Part shown: one piece after another, positions 22,398 to 31,109 of the stretch
How the letters are laid out: each line of letters begins with the position of its first letter
Numbering within the stretch: the first letter of the stretch is position 1
Assembly: GCA_003477305.1 (NCBI GenBank)
Contig: DMTN01000058.1
Location: 739-44,180 of the forward strand
Source: Acholeplasmatales bacterium
GTDB lineage: Bacteria; Bacillota_I; Bacilli_A; Izemoplasmatales; Hujiaoplasmataceae
Direction of reading: 5' to 3'
Length of the DNA: 43,442 bases
Made by a program: the position numbers and the translations under genes
Notes under the pieces: generated by a model
Seen by the model: the letters and a program-made list of their open reading frames with translations, nothing else
What the model was told of the DNA's origin: nothing
Database searches by the model: none

Positions 22398-24749
22398 ATG
22401 AAGACGCTTATGATCAGCGCCCGTGAAATCGCCGAGTTGTTGTTCGGCAGCGGAAACATCGCCAGCGAACGGGCACTCGCGATCCGCGCGGAAGAAGGCA
22501 CGGAAATCCATCAGTACTGGCAAGGCCGCTATGAAGACGCGGATCGGAAGGAAGTCATCGTGAAGACCGTCGTCGAACAAGACGGCTTTCACATCGAACT
22601 GACCGGACGGATCGACGGCGTCGTCACACGCGACGGCGTTTTGACGATCGAAGAGATCAAATCGACGCACGGCGATCTCGAGTCGATCGACGAAACAACC
22701 TATCCGGCTCATCTCGTACAGGCGAAGATCTACGCCTATCTGTACTGCCTTGTCAACACCCTTCCCCGCATCACCCTCCATCTCACGTACATCAAGGTCG
22801 AAGACAAAACGGTCAAGACGATTCAAAAATCGATGACGTTCAAGATGCTCGAAAAGTACTTCCACAAGATCATCGACCAGTATCTCGAGTGGGAAAAGAA
22901 ACTCGACGAACACGAAGAAGGCCGCATGAAGTCGATTGTCGGGCTGAACTTCCCATATCCGGAATATCGGGCTCATCAGCGTGAGTTGATGGGGCATGTC
23001 TACCGAACCGTCATCGACCGTGGGATTCTCTACGCCACCGCCCCGACCGGCATCGGAAAGACCGTCGCGACGATCTTCGCGACGCTCAAGGCGATCAACC
23101 AGCCGCGCCAGAAAATGTTCTACCTGACCGCAAAGAATGACGGGAAGCGGATCGCCCTCGACACTGTCAGCCTTCTTGAAAAGAACGGGTTAATCGCCAA
23201 AACATGCGAAATTACGGCAAAGGACAGCGTTTGTTTCCTGAAAGAAAGAGACTGTGATCCCGAAGTCTGCAAGTACGCCAACGGGTATTACAACCGCGTC
23301 TTCAAGGCAATCAACGATATGTTCTCGAACGGCTCTCTTTATACCAAGGAGATGATCGCGGAATTTGCCCGCAAGCATCGCCTCTGTCCCTTTGAGCTGT
23401 CGCTTGACGTGTCGAACTACGTCGACATCGTGATCGCCGACTACAATTACGCGTTCGATCCCCTCGTCCACTTGATGCGTTATTTCGACGACTCCGTCTA
23501 CTCGCCGATTTTACTGGTCGACGAGGCGCACAATCTCGTGTCGCGGGGCCGCGACATGTTCAGCGCGACCCTGACGCGCGACCATTTCGTCCTGCTGGAC
23601 GGAATCGTCAAGTTCCTCAAACCGAGTCCCAAAAAGGAAATCGAACGGATCCTCGATCTTTTCGACGAGTACGACACCGAACTCCTCGAGGTCGATTTCG
23701 TCCGTAAGGAAACGGTGAACGAATATCTTGTCGCCGCCCTCAAGCGGCTGCTCGTCCGACTCGACCAGATCCTGACGGAGTCGGAAAAGATCCCGAACAA
23801 GAAAGATCTCACGAGCGTCTATTTCGATATCTATCTGTTCAACAAGATCTATGAACTCTACAACGACCGCTTCGTCTTCCTGCTGGAGAAGATCGACGGC
23901 GTCGTCAACGTCTCGATCAAATGCCTGAACGCGTCCGGCTTCATCCGCGATACCGCGAAGAACAAATCGCTCGCAAGCGTCTTCTTCAGCGCCACGCTCG
24001 AACCCATCCATTATTACAAGACGCTTTTGACGGAAGGCGTCGGGAAGAATATCAAGCTCCCCTCCGCCTTTCCGCGCGACAACCTGTTGCTCATCGCCGT
24101 CGACGACGTCTCGACCCGCTACAACGACCGCGAGGGGTCGATCCAAAAAGTCATCGACGTCGCGGAGGCCCTCGTCGCCGGCAAGAAGGGGAACTACATC
24201 ATCTTCTTCCCGTCCTATTTCTATCTCAACATGGTGAAGGACCGCTGGGATCTCGATCCGGACGAATTCGAGATCATCGTCCAGAAGCGCGAAATGACCC
24301 TCCGGGAACGGGCCGATTACATCGATCTTTTCCGGACCGACAGCGAGAAGACCCAGATCGGTATGTTCGTGATGGGCGGCGTCTTCGGCGAATCCATCGA
24401 CCTGATCGGCAACCGCCTGTCCGGCGTCCTCATCGTCGGCGTCGGTCTGCCGATGATCGCCCCCTTCAACAACATCCTGCGATCGCATTTCGACGAGGAA
24501 TTCCAGGCCGGCTTCGACTTCGCCTACACCTTCCCCGGACTGAACAAGGTGATCCAGGCCGTCGGGCGCGTGATCCGAAGCGAAACCGACCGGGGCGTCG
24601 CGATCCTGCTTGACGACCGGTTTACGACGAGAAGATACATGCAACTGTATCCGAAAGAATGGAACCACATGCGAACCATCAACGACGTCGACGAGCTCGC
24701 GACGACCATCGAGCTGTTCTGGCAAACCGAATTCGAGGCGAAATCATGA
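22398..24749 (+). CDS. PD-(D/E)XK nuclease - XPD/DinG-type Fe-S helicase fusion
   Basis: 783 residues. The first about 200 residues form a PD-(D/E)XK (Cas4/RecB-like) domain: GRIDGV (Asp73) and EEIKS (Glu86, Lys88). The rest is a superfamily-2 Rad3/DinG helicase: Walker A APTGIGKT (215-222), four cysteines suited to a [4Fe-4S] cluster (Cys279, 286, 291, 330), DEAH (375-378) and motif VI QAVGRVIRSETDRG near the end. It should unwind 5'-overhang or damaged DNA and cut it, acting in DNA repair. ATG 22398 is used because the earlier in-frame ATGs at 22380 and 22383 lie in or next to the -10 box. It overlaps the next gene by 4 bases. Confidence 0.88.
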   Translation: MKTLMISAREIAELLFGSGNIASERALAIRAEEGTEIHQYWQGRYEDADRKEVIVKTVVEQDGFHIELTGRIDGVVTRDGVLTIEEIKSTHGDLESIDETTYPAHLVQAKIYAYLYCLVNTLPRITLHLTYIKVEDKTVKTIQKSMTFKMLEKYFHKIIDQYLEWEKKLDEHEEGRMKSIVGLNFPYPEYRAHQRELMGHVYRTVIDRGILYATAPTGIGKTVATIFATLKAINQPRQKMFYLTAKNDGKRIALDTVSLLEKNGLIAKTCEITAKDSVCFLKERDCDPEVCKYANGYYNRVFKAINDMFSNGSLYTKEMIAEFARKHRLCPFELSLDVSNYVDIVIADYNYAFDPLVHLMRYFDDSVYSPILLVDEAHNLVSRGRDMFSATLTRDHFVLLDGIVKFLKPSPKKEIERILDLFDEYDTELLEVDFVRKETVNEYLVAALKRLLVRLDQILTESEKIPNKKDLTSVYFDIYLFNKIYELYNDRFVFLLEKIDGVVNVSIKCLNASGFIRDTAKNKSLASVFFSATLEPIHYYKTLLTEGVGKNIKLPSAFPRDNLLLIAVDDVSTRYNDREGSIQKVIDVAEALVAGKKGNYIIFFPSYFYLNMVKDRWDLDPDEFEIIVQKREMTLRERADYIDLFRTDSEKTQIGMFVMGGVFGESIDLIGNRLSGVLIVGVGLPMIAPFNNILRSHFDEEFQAGFDFAYTFPGLNKVIQAVGRVIRSETDRGVAILLDDRFTTRRYMQLYPKEWNHMRTINDVDELATTIELFWQTEFEAKS

Positions 24750-25867
24750 AACCGAAAAAACGTTCTATCCTCCGCCGCATCCTGACGGGACTGCTCCTCC
24801 TCATCGCCATACCGGTCATCGTGCTCAACCTGACGACGAATTTCTTCATTCGGAAAACCACCGACCTCGACTACTCCGACTGGATGCTCGAGACGCTCGA
24901 CGGCGGCCGCCGCGTGATCGACGTCGCGATGCTCGGCGCGCACGACGCGATGACCTCCGACATTTCCTATTTCAGCAAGGTCGATCCGTTGTCGGCCGGT
25001 TCGATCCAGACCGGCCTGGTCGGCGCGCTGATCAAGGGGTTCTCGGTCAAACAAGCGAAGACGCAAATGTCGTCGACGGCCGACTTGCTGGCGCGCGGCG
25101 TGCGCTATTTCGACGTGCGCCTCACCTACAATGAAGCGGAAGAAGTATGGTATACGACGCATTTGTATTTCAGCCGTCCGTTTTCCGACGATCTCGCCGA
25201 AATCGAAACGTTCCTCGCCGACCATCCCGGCGAGTTCGTCCTGATCGACATCCAGCACGTCTACGGCGTCGCCTATGACGATGAGGCCGGCTATGCGGGG
25301 ATCCATGGCCTGATCGACGCGTCCGGGCTTTTCGATCGCGCCGTCAGGGACGATGCCGGAGATGCCCTCGCCGACCTCACCTACGACGACGTCACCTTGA
25401 ACAAAACCCGCGGCGGCGTCATCATCTTTTCGAAGTTCACGACGGACGATCCGTTTGTCTGGGATTACGGGACCTCGATCCGTTCGGCCTGGGCGAACAC
25501 CGACGATGAAGACGCGGCGTTTGCTTTTCTGGCGGCGGAAGCGGACCTGATCGACGCCGGAACCGCCCTGACCGGCAATCAGATCTCCGGATACGTCGGC
25601 GTCGACAGTCGTCAGGGGATCCGCGTCATGCAGGCGGTGTTGACGATGCAGATGAGCGGCTCGGGCATCCTGAACGGGATCGGTTCATGGAGTCTCGTCG
25701 CGAAAGCCCGCGGCTTCAACGCGGCCCTGATCGAAAGAGCCGAATTCCTTTCCTGGCTTGCGTCGATGCCGGTCGTGATGGTCGATTACGCCGATTCGAA
25801 TCATCTTTCCTTTAACGACGCATTGATGGAACGCATCGTCTCATTCAACCAAAGCACCGAAATCTAG
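24746..25867 (+). CDS. PI-PLC-like phosphodiesterase, membrane-anchored
   Basis: 373 residues. An N-terminal Lys/Arg-rich start and hydrophobic segment (about 12-31) make a signal anchor. The X domain of phosphatidylinositol-specific phospholipase C follows: MLGAHDAMTSD (His66), ARGVRYFDVRLTY (Arg120, Asp123), a second catalytic-type His139 in TTHLYF, and FVLIDIQHV. Family members cleave phosphatidylinositol or glycosyl-PI anchors by a two-histidine mechanism without calcium. The protein would face outward. Its ATGA start overlaps the helicase stop, so they share an mRNA although the functions seem unrelated. No terminator is obvious before the ribosomal promoter. Confidence 0.82.
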   Translation: MKPKKRSILRRILTGLLLLIAIPVIVLNLTTNFFIRKTTDLDYSDWMLETLDGGRRVIDVAMLGAHDAMTSDISYFSKVDPLSAGSIQTGLVGALIKGFSVKQAKTQMSSTADLLARGVRYFDVRLTYNEAEEVWYTTHLYFSRPFSDDLAEIETFLADHPGEFVLIDIQHVYGVAYDDEAGYAGIHGLIDASGLFDRAVRDDAGDALADLTYDDVTLNKTRGGVIIFSKFTTDDPFVWDYGTSIRSAWANTDDEDAAFAFLAAEADLIDAGTALTGNQISGYVGVDSRQGIRVMQAVLTMQMSGSGILNGIGSWSLVAKARGFNAALIERAEFLSWLASMPVVMVDYADSNHLSFNDALMERIVSFNQSTEI

Positions 25868-25960
25868 CCGAGTTGATACGCTCCATGCGCATACGAGGCA
25901 CACGCATAGTAAGTAGAAAGAGCAAAAAAGCGAAAAGCGACGGAAAGGCGACAATTTTCC

Positions 25961-25989
25961 TTGCTTTCACGCTTTTTTTTTGATATGAT
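25961..25989 (+). promoter_or_regulatory. Promoter of the S10-spc-alpha ribosomal operon
   Basis: TTGCTT (25961-25966), 17-base spacer, extended -10 TGATATGAT (25981-25989). TACAAT at 25991-25996 is a second possible -10. Confidence 0.75.
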
Positions 25990-25996
25990 ATACAAT

Positions 25997-26138
25997 GCCT
26001 GTGAAAACGGGCCGGCAATGACGCGTGAGGTTGCTGACACACACATAGGCGTTGTTACATCAACGCATACGCGGAGTCGTCAGGGAATTCACGCCAAGCC
26101 GAAGCGTATACAAGATTGTATGCAAAGGAGGCACCACC
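25997..26138 (+). promoter_or_regulatory. Structured leader of the ribosomal operon
   Basis: About 140 untranslated bases. A perfect hairpin GCGTTG (26049-26054), TTACAT loop, CAACGC (26061-26066) is present. Two long-range pairings compete for the same left strand: TGACG (26019-26023) with CGTCA (26078-26082), and GCGTGA (26023-26028) with TCACGC (26089-26094). A ribosomal-protein-binding autoregulatory leader is plausible, but no specific known class is recognised. AAGGAGG precedes rpsJ. Confidence 0.5.
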
Positions 26139-26447
26139 ATGGCAACACAACAGGTCATCAGAATCAGATTGAAATCCTACGATCACAGATTGTTGGATCA
26201 ATCGGCGAAAAAGATCGTCGACACCGCGAAGAAAACCGGCGCCACCGTCTCGGGTCCCATCCCGCTTCCGACGGAAAAGGAAATCTTCACCATCCTTCGC
26301 AGCCCGCACATCTACAAAGATTCCCGCGAGCAGTTCGAGCGTCGCACCCACAAGCGGCTCATCGACATCGTGAATCCGTCGCCGCTCACCATCGATTCGT
26401 TGATGCATCTGGACCTTCCGTCCGGCGTCGACATCGTCTTAAAGTAA
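26139..26447 (+). CDS. rpsJ: 30S ribosomal protein S10
   Basis: 102 residues, the normal length. It starts with QQVIRIRLKSYDHRLLDQSAKKI and has the IPLPT loop and the RSPHIYKDSREQFE segment, all typical of S10, which binds 16S rRNA in the 30S head and also serves as NusE in antitermination. First gene of the superoperon. ATG 26139 follows AAAGGAGG; an upstream in-frame ATG at 26052 lies in the structured leader. Confidence 0.97.
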   Translation: MATQQVIRIRLKSYDHRLLDQSAKKIVDTAKKTGATVSGPIPLPTEKEIFTILRSPHIYKDSREQFERRTHKRLIDIVNPSPLTIDSLMHLDLPSGVDIVLK

Positions 26448-26510
26448 CGAGCTTCATCCAGCGCTGCGCCCGACGCATCTGGAATCTTATTCAGGAGGAT
26501 CGAAAAGATC

Positions 26511-27140
26511 ATGGCAAAAGGTATTTTAGGAAGAAAAGTCGGAATGACCCAGGTCTTCGACAAGGACGGCAAACTGATTCCGGTCACCGTCATCGAAGTA
26601 ACCCCGAACATCGTCTTGCAGAAGAAGACGATCGAAAACGACGGCTACGAAGCCGTTCAGCTCGGCTTCATGGAAAAACGCGCCAACATCGTCAACAAAC
26701 CCGATACCGGCCGTTTCGCCAAAGCGGGCACGACCCCCAAGCGCTACGTCAAGGAAATCCGCGGCAACGACATGAATGGATTTGAAGTCGGTCAGGAAGT
26801 CAAGTGCGACATCTTCACCCCCGGCGAATTCGTCGACGTCACGGGCGTCTCGAAAGGCAAAGGGTTCCAAGGCGTCATCAAGCGTTGGAACGCCAAAAGA
26901 GGCCCGATGGCCCACGGTTCCAAATATCATCGCGGTGTCGGCTCCATGGGCTCGATTCCGGCGCACCACATCCGCCCCGGCAAACACATGCCCGGACGCA
27001 TGGGTGGAGAACAGGTCACGGTCCAGAACCTCGTGATCGTCACGGCGGACGTCGCCAACAACGCTTTGCTCGTACGGGGCAACATCCCCGGCGCGAACAA
27101 GTCGCTTGTGGTCGTCAGACACGCCGTCAAAAAACAATAA
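26511..27140 (+). CDS. rplC: 50S ribosomal protein L3
   Basis: 209 residues. MAKGILGRKVGMTQVF at the N-terminus and the family core GKGFQGVIKRW...GPMAHGSKYHR...GSMG are present. L3 binds near the peptidyl-transferase centre of 23S rRNA and starts 50S assembly. It follows rpsJ after 63 bases with a CAGGAGG site, and its order is that of the S10 operon. Confidence 0.98.
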   Translation: MAKGILGRKVGMTQVFDKDGKLIPVTVIEVTPNIVLQKKTIENDGYEAVQLGFMEKRANIVNKPDTGRFAKAGTTPKRYVKEIRGNDMNGFEVGQEVKCDIFTPGEFVDVTGVSKGKGFQGVIKRWNAKRGPMAHGSKYHRGVGSMGSIPAHHIRPGKHMPGRMGGEQVTVQNLVIVTADVANNALLVRGNIPGANKSLVVVRHAVKKQ

Positions 27141-27160
27141 GGACGGAGGGAGGATTTGAC

Positions 27161-27784
27161 ATGCCTACATTAGCACTTTTGAACCAAGCCGGACAAGCCG
27201 TCGGAGAAATCAACTTAAACGACGCCGTGTTCGGAGTCGAGTCGAACCAGCAGGTAATCTATGACGTCGTGAAGGCTCAGAGAGCCGCCATGCGTCAGGG
27301 TACGAATAAGACCAAAACCCGCGGAGAAGTCAGCGGCGGCGGTCGCAAACCGTATCGTCAGAAAGGCACCGGCCGCGCCCGTCAGGGCTCCATCCGCGCC
27401 CCGCAGTGGGTTGGCGGCGCCATCATCTTTGGCCCCATCCCGCGCAGCTACGCCTACAAAACCAACCGGAAGATCCGCCGTCTCGCGATGCGCATCGTCC
27501 TGTCGGACAAAGTCAGGGAACAGAAACTCATCGTTCTCGACAATCTCGCCCTGGAGTCCTACAAGACCAAGGGAATGCTTTCCATCCTCAATAATCTGAA
27601 GGTCGCCGGCAAGACCATGCTCCTGCTCAACGACGTCGCTGATTTCGTCGAGATCGCTTCCCGCAATCTCCCGAACATACAAACTACTGTTTACGAACAC
27701 GCAAGTGTATATGACGTCATGAACAACGTGTACATCGTCACCACCGCCGAAACCGTCAAGAAAATCGAAGAGGCTCTGCTGTAA
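27161..27784 (+). CDS. rplD: 50S ribosomal protein L4
   Basis: 207 residues. The conserved loop QRAAMRQGTNKTKTRGEVSGGGRKPYRQKGTGRARQGS is visible (cited here by its position, about residues 42-79). L4 lines the exit tunnel and in E. coli represses its own operon. ATG 27161 follows GGAGGGAGG; the frame extends upstream into rplC but that part is a shadow. Confidence 0.97.
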   Translation: MPTLALLNQAGQAVGEINLNDAVFGVESNQQVIYDVVKAQRAAMRQGTNKTKTRGEVSGGGRKPYRQKGTGRARQGSIRAPQWVGGAIIFGPIPRSYAYKTNRKIRRLAMRIVLSDKVREQKLIVLDNLALESYKTKGMLSILNNLKVAGKTMLLLNDVADFVEIASRNLPNIQTTVYEHASVYDVMNNVYIVTTAETVKKIEEALL

Positions 27785-27786
27785 TC

Positions 27787-28068
27787 ATGGACAAATATCA
27801 GATCGTCAAGCGCCCCATCGTCACCGAAAAGTCCACCAAGTTGTCGGAAAAGAACAAGTATACGTTCGAAGTCGACAAGAACGCGAACAAGATCGAAATC
27901 AAGAATGCCGTTGAAGAACTCTTCAGCGTCAAAGTTGTCAGCGTGAACGTCATCAATGAAGTGGCCAAGGCCAAACGGGTCGGGGTTCACTCCGGGTTCA
28001 AGCCGGCGGTCACGAAAGCAATCGTCACCTTGGCCGAAGGCTCCAAGATTGACGTTTACAAAGCTTAA
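27787..28068 (+). CDS. rplW: 50S ribosomal protein L23
   Basis: 93 residues. IVKRPIVTEKSTKL, FEVDKNANKIEIKNAVEELF and VKVVSVNV are typical. L23 is at the tunnel exit and docks the signal recognition particle and trigger factor. It starts 2 bases after rplD ends, so translation is coupled. Confidence 0.96.
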   Translation: MDKYQIVKRPIVTEKSTKLSEKNKYTFEVDKNANKIEIKNAVEELFSVKVVSVNVINEVAKAKRVGVHSGFKPAVTKAIVTLAEGSKIDVYKA

Positions 28069-28082
28069 CCAGGAGGACGACC

Positions 28083-28913
28083 ATGGCCATCATCAAGTAT
28101 AGACCGACTACGAACGGTCTGCGCACCATGTCGAAGCTCGACTACGCCGAGATCACTTCGACAACCCCGGAAAAAGCGTTGCTCGAGACCATCAAGAAAC
28201 AGGGTGGTCGCAACAACCAGGGCAAGCTCACCGTCCGCCATCAGGGCGGCGGTGCCAAGCAGAAATATCGTATCATCGACTTCAAGCGCGACAAAGACGG
28301 CATCCCCGGCAAAGTCGCCTCGATCGAATACGACCCCAACCGCAGCGCCAACATCGCGTTGATTCACTACGTCGATGGCGAAAAGCGCTACATCCTCGCC
28401 CCCAAGGGTCTCGCCGTCGGCCAGATGCTTGAGTCCGGCGAAGGCGCCGACATCCTCGTCGGCAACTCCCTGCCGATCAAGAACATCCCCGTCGGCACGT
28501 TCGTCCACAACATCGAACTTCATCCCGGTCAGGGAGGCCAGCTGATCCGCGCCGCGGGTGCCGCCGCGCAGATCCTCGGCCGTGAAGACCGTTACGTCCT
28601 CGTCCGTCTGATGTCCACCGAAGTACGCCGCATCCTCGGCGTCTGCCGGGCGACCGTCGGCGAAGTCGGAAACGAAAACCATGAGCTCGTCTCGCTCGGC
28701 AAAGCCGGCCGCAGACGCCACATGGGCGTCCGCCCGACCGTCCGTGGATCCGTCATGAATCCCAACGCCCATCCGCACGGCGGCGGCGAAGGCAAGCAGC
28801 CGATCGGTCATCCGTCCCCGATGTCCCCATGGGGTAAGAAGACGCTCGGAAAACTCACCAGAAAACACAAACTCGCTAGCGACAAAATGATCGTTAGACG
28901 TAGAACCAAGTAG
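28083..28913 (+). CDS. rplB: 50S ribosomal protein L2
   Basis: 276 residues, the usual length. It has YRPTTNGLRTMS at the start, the GGRNNQGKLTVRHQGGG segment and the C-terminal NPNAHPHGGGEGK motif with the highly conserved histidine. L2 is required for subunit association and peptidyl transfer. CAGGAGG precedes ATG 28083. Confidence 0.98.
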   Translation: MAIIKYRPTTNGLRTMSKLDYAEITSTTPEKALLETIKKQGGRNNQGKLTVRHQGGGAKQKYRIIDFKRDKDGIPGKVASIEYDPNRSANIALIHYVDGEKRYILAPKGLAVGQMLESGEGADILVGNSLPIKNIPVGTFVHNIELHPGQGGQLIRAAGAAAQILGREDRYVLVRLMSTEVRRILGVCRATVGEVGNENHELVSLGKAGRRRHMGVRPTVRGSVMNPNAHPHGGGEGKQPIGHPSPMSPWGKKTLGKLTRKHKLASDKMIVRRRTK

Positions 28914-28931
28914 GGGAGGAGGAACTCATAA

Positions 28932-29219
28932 ATGTCTCGTTCAATCAAAAAAGGTCCTTTCTGCGATGACCATTTAATGAAGAAAGTCTTGGAAGCGAAC
29001 AAAACCAATTCCAAGAAAGTCATCCAAACCTGGTCCAGACGTTCAACGGTCTTCCCGCAATTCGTGGGTCTGACGTTCGGCGTCCACAACGGCAAAGAAC
29101 ATATTCCGGTCTATGTGACCGAGGATATGGTCGGGCATAAGCTCGGCGAGTTCTCACCGACGAGAACCTTCCGCGGCCACTCCGACAAGAAAGCCGTCAA
29201 GAAAGAAGGCGCGAAATAA
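28932..29219 (+). CDS. rpsS: 30S ribosomal protein S19
   Basis: 95 residues with SRSIKKGPFCDDHLMKK, TWSRRSTVFPQFVG and GHKLGEFSPTRTFRGH, all classic S19 signatures. It binds the 30S head with S13. The stop overlaps the rplV start by one base. Confidence 0.97.
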   Translation: MSRSIKKGPFCDDHLMKKVLEANKTNSKKVIQTWSRRSTVFPQFVGLTFGVHNGKEHIPVYVTEDMVGHKLGEFSPTRTFRGHSDKKAVKKEGAK

Positions 29220-29554
29220 TGGATGTCAAAGCCTCGCTTTTCTCCGTCCGCATCGCTCCCCGCAAGATCAAGCTCGTCATCGACCTCGTCCGCGGCAAAG
29301 CCGTGGGAGAAGCCTATGCGATCCTCGGCGCAACGCCCCGCGGCGCTTCGCTCGCGATCGAAAAGCTGATCAAGTCGGCGGTCGCGAACGCCGACCACAA
29401 CAACCAGCTTGACGTTGCCAAACTGTACGTCAAGGAAATCGCCGTCGCAGGGGGCAAGACCCTGAAACGGATGCAGCCGCATTCCCAGGGTCGCGGATTC
29501 GCGATCCTCAAACGCACCAGCCACGTGTATGTCACCGTGGCGGAAAGAGAGTAG
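29219..29554 (+). CDS. rplV: 50S ribosomal protein L22
   Basis: 111 residues. SVRIAPRKIKLVIDLVRGK at the start and the beta-hairpin LKRMQPHSQGRGFAILKRTSH, which reaches into the exit tunnel and is the site of macrolide-resistance changes in other bacteria. It looks wild type. It overlaps rpsS by one base. Confidence 0.97.
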   Translation: MDVKASLFSVRIAPRKIKLVIDLVRGKAVGEAYAILGATPRGASLAIEKLIKSAVANADHNNQLDVAKLYVKEIAVAGGKTLKRMQPHSQGRGFAILKRTSHVYVTVAERE

Positions 29555-29562
29555 GGTAGTAT

Positions 29563-30210
29563 ATGGGCCAGAAAGTTAGTCCGGTAGGATTCAGAGTAGG
29601 AATCATCCGCGACTGGGAATCCAGATGGTACGCCGATAAAAAAGACGTCGCCGATCTGCTCCTGGAAGATCTCAAGATCCGCACTCTGCTCTACGATCTG
29701 TATAAGAACGCCAGCGTCTCGATGATTGAAATCGAGCGCAGCAAATCGCGCGTGATCATCACCGTGAATACCGCAAAACCGGGTATGGTCATCGGCAAGG
29801 ATGGCACGACCAAAACGGCCGTCGTCGAAAAACTCAAAGCGTTGTCCAAAAAGGAAGTCTTCCTGAACATCGTCGAAATCAAGCATCCGGAACTCGATGC
29901 CAAGCTGGTCGCCGAATCCATCGCGCAGCAGCTCGAAAACCGCGCTTCGTTCCGCCGCGTCCAGAAAGTCGCCATCCAGCGTGCCCTCAAGATGGGCGCG
30001 AAGGGTTGCAAGACGCTCATCTCCGGCCGTCTCGCCGGTGCGGAAATCGCCCGTAGCGAAGGCTACAACGAAGGCAACGTCCCGCTCCACACCTTGCGGG
30101 CCGACATCGACTACGCGCTCACCGAAGCAAAAACCACCTACGGCAAGCTCGGCGTCAAAGTTTGGATCTATCGTGGCGAAATCCTTCCGCCGAAGAAGGA
30201 GGCAAAATAA
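29563..30210 (+). CDS. rpsC: 30S ribosomal protein S3
   Basis: 215 residues. MGQKVSPVGFRVGIIRDWESRWYA opens the protein (quoted in part), followed by a KH domain with GMVIGKDG and the C-terminal GCKTLISGRLAGAEIARSE. S3 lies at the mRNA entry and has helicase activity with S4 and S5. The start follows rplV by 8 bases. Confidence 0.97.
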   Translation: MGQKVSPVGFRVGIIRDWESRWYADKKDVADLLLEDLKIRTLLYDLYKNASVSMIEIERSKSRVIITVNTAKPGMVIGKDGTTKTAVVEKLKALSKKEVFLNIVEIKHPELDAKLVAESIAQQLENRASFRRVQKVAIQRALKMGAKGCKTLISGRLAGAEIARSEGYNEGNVPLHTLRADIDYALTEAKTTYGKLGVKVWIYRGEILPPKKEAK

Positions 30211-30212
30211 TC

Positions 30213-30647
30213 ATGTTGATGCCAAAAAGAACAAAATTTCGCCGTCCCCATGGCGTGAGCTATGAAGGACACGCGAAGGGTGGAACCGACTTCGCATTCG
30301 GCGTCTACGGCCTCGTCGCCCTCGAAGGCGCCTGGGTCCCGTCCCGCGCGATCGAAGCGTCCCGCGTCGCGATGACCCGTTTCATGAAGCGTGAAGGCCA
30401 GGTCTGGACCAAGATTTTCCCGCACCTCGCCAAGACGAAAAAGCCGATGGAAGTCCGAATGGGCTCCGGCAAAGGCGCCCCGGATGATTGGGTCGCCGTC
30501 GTCAAAGAAGGCCTCATCCTGTTCGAAATCGACGGTGTGAGCGAAGCAATCGCGAAAGAAGCCCTCCGTCTGGCCTCGCACAAGCTGCCGGTCAAGACCA
30601 AATTCATCAAGAAAGAGAATGGTGACGTCGATGCTGCACGTGAGTGA
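30213..30647 (+). CDS. rplP: 50S ribosomal protein L16
   Basis: 144 residues. MLMPKRTKFRRPHG, FGVYGLVALEGAWV and the MGSGKGAPDDWVAVVK motif are typical. L16 helps position tRNA in the A site. ATG 30213 follows AAGGAGG (30196-30202); a longer frame begins inside rpsC and is not used. The end overlaps rpmC by 17 bases if rpmC starts at 30631. Confidence 0.97.
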   Translation: MLMPKRTKFRRPHGVSYEGHAKGGTDFAFGVYGLVALEGAWVPSRAIEASRVAMTRFMKREGQVWTKIFPHLAKTKKPMEVRMGSGKGAPDDWVAVVKEGLILFEIDGVSEAIAKEALRLASHKLPVKTKFIKKENGDVDAARE

Positions 30648-30825
30648 AATCCGTAAAATGGACAATGCCGCCATCCTGAAAGAAATCGACACCTTGAAGA
30701 AGGAACTGTTCGATCTGCGTTTCAAGCATGCCACCGGCCAGCTTGAAAATACCGCGCGCCTGAATACCGTCAAGAAATCGATCGCCCGCATGAAGACGAT
30801 CCTGACGGAACGGGCAGCCGAGTAG
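30631..30825 (+). CDS. rpmC: 50S ribosomal protein L29
   Basis: 64 residues from ATG 30631, close to the 63 of E. coli. The conserved SEIRKMDN, LKKELFDLRFKHATGQLENTA and SIARMKTIL are visible. The start lies inside the end of rplP. ATG 30619 would add four residues and is also possible; GGTGA six bases before 30631 and the family length favour the shorter form. Confidence 0.92.
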   Translation: MLHVSEIRKMDNAAILKEIDTLKKELFDLRFKHATGQLENTARLNTVKKSIARMKTILTERAAE

Positions 30826-30835
30826 GAGGACTCCC

Positions 30836-31096
30836 ATGGAAACCAATCAGAGAGTTTTTACCGGAACCGTCGTTTCGGACAAGGCTGACAAGACCATCAC
30901 GGTCCTCGTCACGTCTTACAAGAAGCACCTGCTTTATGAAAAGCGCACCCTCGCTTCGAAGAAATTCACGGCCCACGACGAAAAGAACGAAGCCAAGACC
31001 GGCGACGTCGTGAAAATCATCGAATGCCGTCCGCTTTCCGCGACCAAACGGTTCCGTCTTCTGGAAATCGTCGGCCGCGAAAAGCTCGGCGAATGA
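30836..31096 (+). CDS. rpsQ: 30S ribosomal protein S17
   Basis: 86 residues. FTGTVVSDKADKTITVLV, YKKHLLYEKR, VKIIECRPLSATKRFRL are the S17 OB-fold signatures. It binds 16S rRNA early in assembly. TAGGAGG precedes the ATG. Confidence 0.97.
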   Translation: METNQRVFTGTVVSDKADKTITVLVTSYKKHLLYEKRTLASKKFTAHDEKNEAKTGDVVKIIECRPLSATKRFRLLEIVGREKLGE

Positions 31097-31109
31097 GGAG
31101 GCGACACTC

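Noticed and set aside
26052..26138. N-terminal extension of S10 from ATG 26052
   Set aside because: The extra residues have no family support and lie in the structured leader; AAAGGAGG precedes ATG 26139.
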